Assembly (NCBI RefSeq): GCF_001680005.1
Contig: NC_033563.1
Coordinates: 806,001 to 870,000, forward strand
Direction of reading: 5' to 3'
DNA length: 64,000 nucleotides
DNA from: Plasmodium coatneyi
Taxonomy: Eukaryota; Apicomplexa; Aconoidasida; Haemosporida; Plasmodiidae
In this document: piece after piece, positions 55,626 through 64,000 of the stretch
How positions within the stretch are numbered: the stretch's first letter is position 1
Layout: each line of letters begins with the position of its first letter
Notes under the pieces: model-generated
What the model was told of the DNA's origin: nothing
The model's input: the letters and a program-made list of their open reading frames with translations, nothing else
Databases searched by the model: none
Program-made: the position numbers and the translations under genes

Positions 55626-57763
55626 ATGGCACCACCAACACAGGTTAGTTATACTTTCTTTATTCAAAATATATAAGCACACCATGAATAACGACATTTT
55701 TGATGCATGCTGAAATAAATATAAAAGAATGCATGAGAGCATCCATTTTTTACACATGCTCCATTTCATACTACCAATTATTCTTTTAGCAGGGTACTTC
55801 ATTTAAATTACCTTCACAAAAAATATACAATGCGTTAGACAAAGAGGAAAGAAGGAGTTGTAAACTCTTGGGGAGCGGGGGGAGCCGAGTGGACCACAGT
55901 CAAGTAGAACGAACTTTGAAAGCATCATTAGGGTTGTACGGAGGACAAAATTGGAAATGGATCAATAAAATTGTGCAAAACTACTGTGTAGCGTGTAACC
56001 GGACTGGGGGGGGTGAGTTCGCTTCTTTGCCGGATGATGACCGTTATGCCTTCTTCTTTTATTGGTTAGGTGATAAAATAAGAAACGAAAAATTGATAAG
56101 CTTACCTTTCACAATGGTTATGCCGGAAATTTATAAGAAGCTGACGGAATTCGATGGTACATGTAAGTGTACTAATATATACAAAGGTATTTTGAAGGGT
56201 CGTTTCGGAGACGCTAAAATACTATTCGACTACTACTATGACTCTAATAAAATACAGAAGGGTGGGAGGCATAATGAATATTGTAATAGTCCAGAATACG
56301 AGAAGTCCTGGCAAAACGCCCAAACAATATATACAACATTAAGCCAAAATTGCCCAGGAACTGAGGGAGAACCATATTGTAAAAAATTTAAAGAGGAAAA
56401 AGAGAAGGAGGATGGGAGGGGGGAATTTAAGCAACCAAAGCAACTAACATGCCCTAAATCACCACCATCACAACCATTAAGTACTGACACAGGTAAGACA
56501 AATAAAGGAGAAGGAAGGGGTCTAAGGAAGGAAGGTTGTTAGGATGGTGGTTGGTGGAGGAAAGGTTGTTAGGGTGGAAGGAGGGTTGTTAGGGGTGGTA
56601 GGTGGGTGGAAGGAAGGTTGTGTTAGGGTGGTTGGTGGTAGGGTGGATGGAAGGTTGTTAGGGGTGGTTGGAAGGTTGTTAGGGGTGGTTGGAAGGTTGT
56701 TAGGGGTGGTTGGAAGGTTGTTAGGGGTGGTTGGTGGAAGGAAGGAAGTTGTCTAAGGAAGGAAAGGAAGGGTCTAAGGAAGAAAAGGAACATTACCTTC
56801 CCTAAAGAAGGAAGGGGGAGTCCCCATCCTCTATTGCACCCTCACAGGGCACTTACACCCTGTCATGGGTGTACCCACACCACCCCATCCTAGGTCGATA
56901 ACATTCTCCTCCATTATATTTTGCACACATTTTGCATTATATTGTATACTATTCACTATTTTCTCTGCTCAAGTAGGTGGGCTGGAGGGTCCATCCGGTC
57001 CGAAGGTGAAGGGGGACGTGGATGTATCATTACCAAAAGTGGAAGGTGACCTAAAAGGTCCAGAAATAGATATAAAAGGTCCCAAAGTGGATATAGATGT
57101 CCCCGATGTGGATAGTTTCGACAGTAGTCACGACCATGGAGGTTCCTCCTCCAGTGGTGGAAGTAGAGCACCCGCTCCAGCATCCGCACCACCCGGACCT
57201 TCACCGAGACTTCAGGCGTATGCCGCATCAGAGTTCCAAGAGACGCGGACACTCCCAGGAATGGACAGTACCACCACCACTATTGGTGGTGCTGCTGCTG
57301 GCGCAGCAGTAGCATTACCAGCATTTGCTCTGTTTCTATATAAGGTAAGTACACTTAACGCAGGAAATATGTATAATAACACTCATTAATATTTTCCTAC
57401 CTATGTAAAAAATGAATGCATAGAATAAATGTAAAAAAAAAAAAAATGGAATGCTTAAAATATGAGCAGTAATGTGGGCACATATATTCTGCGCACATAT
57501 TTTTACACTTGTCCTTTCCTTTCTTTTTTTTTCAGTATACGTCCTTATTTTCTGACTTACGTAATACTTTTGGAGGTGGAGGGGGAGGAAGGAGCAACAA
57601 TAAAAGTAGAAGAAAAAAAAGATCATTAGTACGCAGGTTAAATAAGGAGAATGAATATGATTCCTCAGCGTACAACTCAACAACAGATTATTCAGAACCT
57701 GACTTAATGGAAGAGGATGATGATGATGATTCTACAGAATATTCTGTCCCCTATGTTAGATAA
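55626..57763 (+). CDS. KIR: KIR antigen with an AHNAK-like stalk (KIR-3)
   Basis: Four exons, 55626-55643, 55790-56492, 56977-57344 and 57536-57763, in frame, 438 residues. Exon 2 is a single KIR domain (KIYNALDKEER, QNYCVACN, PDDDRYAFFFYWLGDKI, FDYYYDSNK, GEPYCKKF, PKQLTCP). Exon 3 starts in phase 1 (AAGTAG|GT), carries the stalk, and ends with the transmembrane helix (GAAAGAAVALPAFALFLYK). Exon 4 is the tail (YTSLFSDLRNTFGGG, basic cluster, acidic end DDDDDSTEYSVPYVR), very close to that of KIR-1. The intron before the stalk exon contains the gttgttaggggtggttggaag minisatellite. The stalk has about 39 residues that read as an AHNAK repeat, then a Ser/Pro-rich part. Confidence 0.9.
56540..56760 (+). 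repeat. Minisatellite in KIR-3 intron 2
   Basis: Repeats of gaaggttgttaggggtggttg; four nearly exact units lie at about 56650-56730. Related arrays lie at 54355-54545 and 51750-51890. Confidence 0.85.
56997..57113 (+). other. AHNAK-repeat-like segment in KIR-3 stalk
   Basis: 39 codons read GPKVKGDVDVSLPKVEGD followed by LKGPEIDIKGPKVDIDVPDV. The central repeats of mammalian AHNAK (neuroblast differentiation-associated protein) have this order almost residue for residue, as I recall them. The segment is a bounded block: different sequence follows at DSFDSSHDHGG. Confidence 0.85.
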
Positions 57764-59214
57764 GTTCCTCTTTTTTTTAACAAAAAAAAACAAAAAATGA
57801 AGAAAAGGAAAGGGAATAAAAAAATAATGGAGGGAAGGAACAGAATAAGCAGTAAATGGAACATGCTGCTGATAATGTTCCATCCAAGTAAGGTAGTAGA
57901 AGCAACACCTAAGCAACAAACTATATGAACAGTCCCATAAAAAAAATCGTTTAGCTGCCAAAGTTGTGGATGTTAATCCTTGCGTTGGTCGTCGATCAAG
58001 TCGAAATGGAAGAAAATATGTGTAATAAGGATTTGTATTTAGATCATCATTTGTTACAAAACACACTTTGACATAATTATTATGTGGGCATATAAATAGA
58101 ACTGTATTGCGACAATAATATTTCGTTTTTTTCATTATGAAACGATGTATATACTGTGCTACAGTATTTGCATTACTTCCTATTTTATCCCTTTTCCTAT
58201 TTTTTCCTTCTGCTTCCTAAAGTTAATGATTTTGTACATTCCAGTATGCTTTTCTTTTCTTTTTTTTTTTTTCTTCTTTTTTAGAAGAAAGAATTCTCCA
58301 AAAAGAAAAAGAAAAAAGTTTTGTACTCATCCTCTTCTTTTATATATTCTCTTCTTAAAAGAAGAAGAAAAAAAAAAAGAAAAATAGGCTAAAGTAGAGA
58401 AAAAAATGTATAAAAAAAGAAAAAAATTTTTTTAGAAAAAAAGAAGGAAAAAAAGAAAACAAAAAAAAGCAGAAAAGAATGAAGGAACCGTAATTCCTCC
58501 CTCCTCCTTCCTTCTTTCTTTATTAGGAAGAATGCAAGTGCATAAAGTAAAATGCATAAAAAAAGGGCAGTACATGGGTAGAATGTATATGAAAAGGAGA
58601 GAAGCAATGGTTGTTTTTTCTCTCTCTTTTGTCGAGTGCAGTATATAAGAAAGAAGGAAAGTAGGATGGTTGCTTCTTTCTTTAAGAACAAGCAGGTTAA
58701 AGGAAAAAAGAGGAAAATCCAAAAAAAAGAAAAAAGATTAAGAGAAAAATAAAATTAAGCAAACGAAAAAAGAAAAGAAAAAAATAGAAGGTTAAAAAAA
58801 AGAGCAAAAGATAATAAAGAATAAAAGAAATAGGAGAATAATGAATGGAATAAGAAGGAAAAGGGGGAAAGCAGAACAAGGAAAGTATAAAATTTCCAAA
58901 AGAAAAAAGCAGGGAATGACAGGGGAATAAGGAAAATCATAAAAGGGGAAAAAGACGAAGAACGTGAAATGTGGACGATTATTGTAAGAGAATGAAAGGA
59001 CGGAAGAATTGAAAGAAAGAAAAAAAATAAGGAAAAAAAGTGCAAAATATGAATGAATTCCGCACATACTTCTGGAAGGAATCTGTCGAAAAGCGGTAGT
59101 GTGGATGTGGAAGAATGTACGTTCTGCGTACACATAACACTTAATGGTACATTATTCTTATTTGATAAGTAACGATTCCATTGAATAAGATGTTGTAGGG
59201 ATAAAGAGAAAAAA
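57764..59214. repeat. KIR-3 to SICAvar-3 intergenic block shared with the 33.3-35.0 kb region
   Basis: No gene. It repeats the order of the KIR-1/SICAvar-1 gap: the caataagc...aaatggaacatgctgctgataatg segment, the attatgaaacgatgtatatac segment, cattccagtatgctt, gaagaatgcaagtgcataaag, then gaatgaaaggacggaa and the SICAvar upstream sequence gataagtaacg.ttccattgaata. The KIR-plus-SICAvar pair was therefore probably duplicated as a unit. Confidence 0.75.
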
Positions 59215-62200
59215 ATGGCTCCAAGCAATGAATTTGACCTATTGAAGGAAAGGTGGTTAAAACAAAATGGATTTACAAATGAGAGTAACAGACGCGCAGT
59301 AGAGGTAAGATACTGTGCTGAGAGGAACATATACGATATGAGGGAGCGCCGTTGTATCAGGTGGTGGTATTTTTTCGTGTAAACTTTACGTATATAGTAT
59401 AAAAGCGGTATGCATGCATCTATTATTTCCATTTACAGACACAGCTATATAACAGAATAATGCAATGGGTTACTGAATTTGTTGGAAAATTGAATGAGGT
59501 AGGAAGTGAGAAAACTGTTGGAGTAGAATGTGAAGAAATAAATACAGGAGCAGGAGGGATGACGCAGGTTGAGAAGGAAGTGTGCAACTTCGTCTTAAGG
59601 AACTTATGGAAAATAAAAGGCATTAGGGGCAGCCAATGCATGGAAAATGACATTGAGAAGGAAATGCAAGAATACGTATATTGTACAATAATAAAATTGT
59701 GGTCAACCATGTATCAACTGGAACACTGTGATAAGAAGAATGTTATAAATAACGCATATGTTAAAATGAAAGAACTGATCAATGCATTTAGTTTAATGGA
59801 CCCTTCAGGCCGCGAACTCAGTACAGAGCTTCAGTGTAAAGGATGTGTATATGGACAATTAGAAAATATGAAAATAGTGGGGGGTCACATCGATATGTTA
59901 AAAATTATTTTTCGAGCTATAAATAACAATGCGCCCATTATGAACATAATAAAGAAAGGAACAATAAAGAAGGATTGTCCACAACAGAACAATGTTCTAT
60001 CACAATTAGGTCTCCAAACTAATAGTACTAATAGTGATAATGGACAACAACAACCACAACAACATCAAACACATCAGGGACCGAATGTAGGAGCAGCAGC
60101 ACCGCAAGCAAAAATAATGACCGCACAGCAGTTTATGTTCATGAGCCAATTATTGCCTAAATGGATAAAGAAGCACGGTATGGAGAAAGTGGACAAAATG
60201 GGGGTAAATGAACTTTTTATATATGAAAAAAGGAGAAAAGTTGTAGAATGATATAATGTAAGAATAATGTATTGAAGAAGTTTCCATAGTTTAATTTAAA
60301 TGGAAGAAGGGTGTACACATATATATGTTCATGGTAATATATTTTATAGAGCACAATATGGGATGAGTTGGAGAAATTCTCCCTCGACATGATGTATAAT
60401 ATTGAGAAGGATGGACAGCAGGATCAGGAAATGTGTGAAAATGTGAAGGGGAATCCGGAAAAGGAGTTATGTAGAATTCTAGCAAGAATATTTCTTTGGA
60501 TGGATGGATTAAAGCAAAAACACGATCGCGGAAAGACAGAAAACTTATGGCACACCACTTGGGAAAGAAGAGTGGATGAGGGTACATCAGATGGCAAAGA
60601 GGAACTAGATCGTTATTATAGATGTTTAATCGGTAAAATTGTTATACTAAACATGTTAGGCAATCATTGTATGTTAAAGGAAGTAGCACAAGAAGTTGCA
60701 GATGGTAGGGAAAAAATGAGGAAGAAGTTGAGTCTTCTCAATGGGAATCAACTCTGTAAGGAAGTCGATTTCAGAAGTTTAAAATTGGGAAAAATGTTCA
60801 TCTGGGATCCAATTAAGAAGGGGATAGATGATTTTAATATTGGAGACAACAATGGTGTTGGGTTACCGAAAGTACAACAAGGAGAGAGCAAACTGCACAA
60901 AATAAGTAACGAAGTACGAGACATCAGTATTTGCCCAAAGGGAGGGGAAAAAAGTATTGACTCAGCAACCTTAAAGAATTTAGAAATAAAAGTCACCACC
61001 CCAGGACAGGACAAAGAAGACCTACTGTCTCTAGAGGACAACAGTAAAAATTTGCCAAAAGACGATTTGAGTAAAGTATTGAAGGAAGCAGTAGAAGGAG
61101 CTGGAGGGGGGGGCGAAGATCAGAGTTTCTTTGTGCTGGAGGTAATGAAATCATTGGAGGAAAGACTCCAAAAACATATGGCAGATGTTGAGAAGAATGC
61201 GGCACAAACAGCAACACTAGCAGAAACTGCCTCAGGTAAGTAATATTATTAAAAGTATTATATAAAAAGAAAAGGAAAGAGAAAGGAAAAATTTAGAGAA
61301 TTTTAAGAATTTGAAGAAGAAAAGGAAATAGAAGAAAAAGAAAGTGGAGTTCTGAGTAAGGGGGAGCTTGAAGGAAGGGTTCAAAGAGAAGGGGGGAAAG
61401 GAAACCGGACAAGGGGGGAAGGAAACCGGAACAAGGGAGGAAGGAAACTGGACAAAAGGTTCCAACCGGACAAGGGGGAAGGAACCGGACAACGGGGAAA
61501 GGATACCGGAACAAGGGGGAAAGGAAACTGGACAAAGGGGGAAGTAAACTGGACAAGGGGGGAAGGAATCCGGAAAAGGGTTCCGAGGGGGGTGGATGGT
61601 GGGCCATATTCCATTATCCTCCTGAAAGGAGGATATAAGGAAGGGAAAAAAGGAAATGGAAGAAATAATTGGAGGATGGAATAAGGGAAAGAGCTATATA
61701 AATGGGAAAGGAAGATAGAAAAGGGAAGAATGAAAAGGAGGAAGGAGATGAAAGAAGAAAAGGTAGAAAAGAAGATTGAAGAATCTACCTTCCCTACTCA
61801 TGGCTACACACACCTTCCTTCCATCATTCATCCACTGTTCATCGATTCCTTTTTTTGTAGATGAAAACTGCAAGGAGAAAGCTGACTTATGTCAACGAGC
61901 AAATTGTGTAGCACATAATTGGTTTAATGACAGAATAACGTCAGGCGGAGGGAAGCGGGGCTGGGTAAGAAAGAATATTATTCACTACAGTTTGGGTCAC
62001 TGAAATAAATAGTATTCCTTATACATAATTAAAAGAAAGAAGGGGGCGACGATGAATCTTATGCGCGTGTCTATAAAGTGTACATATATATTCCATTCTT
62101 CCCTTTTTTTTCTGTTTGTGCAGTGTACTTTCTGGAATACGGACGTCAACAATAAATTGTTGAAGGAACTGTCTGAGGCTATGACCAATGCAGAGACAGG

Positions 62201-64000
62201 AGAGGGCGGCATATGCAAGGACATTGCTCAAGGGGGAAAGAAGGGTACACAGAATGAAGAAGCAAATAGGAAGGCTTGTGAATACATTGTGAAAGGTTTA
62301 GAATATATATATAAGATTGGGAGATCTGGGGGTTGGACGGACAAAGATGCTGAAAAAAAAAAGAAGGAAAACCAAAAATTTGGTCAAACTATGTCGTGTG
62401 TCTTACTGAATATGTATGCAGACGAACTGATCAAAAAATCGAAAGATCAAAAATGTGAAATTAAAGAAGAAAACATAAGACAAATGTTCGAAAAAGGAAA
62501 TACAAAGAAGGTTGAATGGTGTAAAAGGAATGGTGGTCATTGTATTGAATGTAAGAGGCAAGAAAATCTAGAATGCACATTACACGTGAAAGACAATCTG
62601 TGGGATTCAACAGAAAGTGCTAAATGCAAAGAAGACAAAGAAAATGTAAGAAAGAAAGTGGAAGGGCTACTTGAGAAGGATATTAAAGTACAAAGGACTC
62701 TAAGGAGCTTATGTAAGCGAAATCTTTTTTTCATCCAACCCACCTACCACTCACAACGACGAACCTACAACCTACCACTAACAACGACAAACCTATGTCT
62801 ATACCATTCCATTATCATACGCAAGACAGTTCATATATCTTCTGTCCCTTACCCCCACCCTTTTCCCCCTTTCTTCTTTTTTTTTTTCCTTCCTTCATAG
62901 GCAGAGACTGTACCAAGAAGACTGGCCTATGTGATCGTGTGAAGTGCGTGGCGAATAATTGGTTCGAGGACAGAATAAATATTGCCGAGGGAAAACGGGA
63001 CTGGGTAAGTGAACAATATTGTCTACAGTACTCAACGTCATTCCAATGGACCGTGTGTCTTATACGTATAACAACGGAAAGGGACAACTATATATATGTA
63101 TATATATGTGTGTATTTCGTTCTTTTTTGTTTTCCCTTCCTTATCCTTTCATAGTGTATATTTTGGGATACAGACGCCAGAAATAGACTGAAGGATCTGT
63201 CTAAAGAAATAACAAAAGAGGACGCAGCCATGGGCAAACTGTGCGAGAGCACTGTTGGAAGGACCACTACACTGAATGCAGCAGGGAAGAAAACATGTCA
63301 ATACATTTTTGCAGGATTAAAACATATATATAGTGTTGTGGAGAATGGGTCACTGGCAAACAAGAAGAAAGCAAGGAATTTTAGACTAACAGATCAAACA
63401 ATGTATTGCTTGTTTCTAAACGCTTATGCAGATATGCTTATACAGAAAACAAAGGGACAAGTCTGTCCCATCACAGAGGACAATATAAAAGATATGTTTG
63501 AAAAAGGGAATAAACAGATTGATAAGTGGTGTGCGGAAAAACAGAATGGTAAGGGTGGTGAATGTGTTAAATGTACAAGGGAACCTAACTTAGAGTGTAC
63601 ACTAAGCGTGGAGGAAGCACTATATGAGAAAAAGCATAATTGTGACACTGACAAAGATAATGTGAAAAAAAAAGTGGATGATTTGCTTGACCCAACTAAG
63701 AAGATGGATCCAGAAGTGAAGCAAGCTGTGAATGCTATAAGTTCTCTAAATAATAATGTCCCCTTATGTGATCGTGTGAAGTGTATATACTATAGGTGGG
63801 GTGAAAACAGAAAAAATTCAGACGGAACTTATCCAAACTGGGTAAGGGAACACTGTTTCGCACTGTAGCTGAGGGCAAAAAGCAATGTGTGGATAGTGTG
63901 TGCATATATTATACGCCCTTATATTGGGGAAGTACAAAACCACATGTTGTGCACTATATATGTACAACATACATATATACATACACAAACATATATATAC
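59215..64000 (+). CDS. SICAvar: SICAvar variant antigen, 3' end beyond the window (SICAvar-3)
   Basis: Seven exons visible, all in frame: 59215-59304, 59439-60203, 60350-61235, 61861-61964, 62124-62712, 62901-63004 and 63155-63841; more must follow past 64000. Exon 1 (MAPSNEFDLLKERWLKQNG) has 90 nt like SICAvar-1. Exon 2 is the Cys-rich N-terminal domain with a Gln-rich end (QQQPQQHQTHQ). Exon 3 is the second N-terminal type (WMDGLKQ, YYRCLIGKIVILNMLG), with an intact 8-G run at 61106-61113. Exons 4 and 6 are 104-nt C/W modules (LCQRANCVAHNWF, LCDRVKCVANNWF). Exons 5 and 7 are cysteine-rich domains (CTFWNTDVN, CIFWDTDAR). Exon 7 ends in a fused C/W module (LCDRVKCIYYRWGENRK...W). Closest in the window to SICAvar-1. 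Confidence 0.88.
61385..61580 (+). repeat. G-rich minisatellite in SICAvar-3 intron 3
   Basis: Units of ggaaaccggacaaggggg, same family and same intron as in SICAvar-2; followed by the shared segment gtggatggtgggccatat (about 61590 here, 45910 in SICAvar-2). Confidence 0.75.

Noticed and set aside
1..64000. tRNA, rRNA or CRISPR features
   Set aside because: I looked for T-loop GTTCGA contexts with matching stems and for spaced direct repeats and found none that fold or repeat properly.

Overview
The window is almost certainly from a simian malaria parasite of the Plasmodium knowlesi / P. coatneyi group. SICAvar and KIR, the two antigen families that fill its right half, are known only from that lineage, and the left half carries ordinary conserved Plasmodium genes. 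Genes are intron-rich with GT-AG borders, and intergenic DNA is full of homopolymer A/T tracts.

Positions 1-28.1 kb are a conserved core block of moderate GC content: a secreted protein of unknown function (520-1517, +), a tail-anchored-looking protein (1783-2730, -), an organellar bL27-type ribosomal protein (4349-5236, +), a very large protein that looks like a gamma-tubulin complex component (5368-11318, -), a small membrane protein candidate (12382-13011, +), soluble inorganic pyrophosphatase (14704-16053, +), a secretory-pathway protein with a C-terminal CS (NudC/p23-like) domain (16642-19323, -), the kinetochore protein NUF2 (20768-22138, +), the formate-nitrite/lactate transporter FNT (23116-24362, -), and a YOP1/REEP-family ER-shaping protein (27294-28092, +). 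A short dispersed motif (TAGCTAGC, a TGAAC...GTTCA palindrome, then CACCTG/CAGGTG) bounded by poly-A/T tracts recurs several times here and is not seen to the right.

Positions 28.1-30.4 kb are a gene-free transition with rising A content. From 30.4 kb to the window end the order is KIR-1 (two KIR domains), SICAvar-1, SICAvar-2, KIR-2 (3'-truncated), KIR-3, SICAvar-3 (runs off the right edge), all on the + strand. Exon/intron structures could be read base by base: SICAvars alternate 104-nt Cys/Trp exons with 580-690-nt cysteine-rich exons, then a stalk-plus-transmembrane exon and a cytoplasmic exon; KIRs have a 12-18-nt first exon, one or two KIR-domain exons, a stalk-plus-transmembrane exon and a basic/acidic tail exon.

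The most striking result is in the stalk exons. Four of these six genes carry, next to the membrane, stretches that read like unrelated host (mammalian) proteins: KIR-3 an AHNAK-type repeat; KIR-1 fibrinogen alpha-chain 13-residue repeats followed by salivary proline-rich-protein repeats; SICAvar-2 fibrinogen alpha-chain repeats; and KIR-2 a remnant with the CD99 signature FDLxDAVVDG ending exactly at a splice donor. CD99-like segments in KIR are established; the others are recognised here from memory of the mammalian sequences and need a database search. They suggest that the phase-1/phase-0 stalk exon is a general slot for host-like peptide modules in both families.
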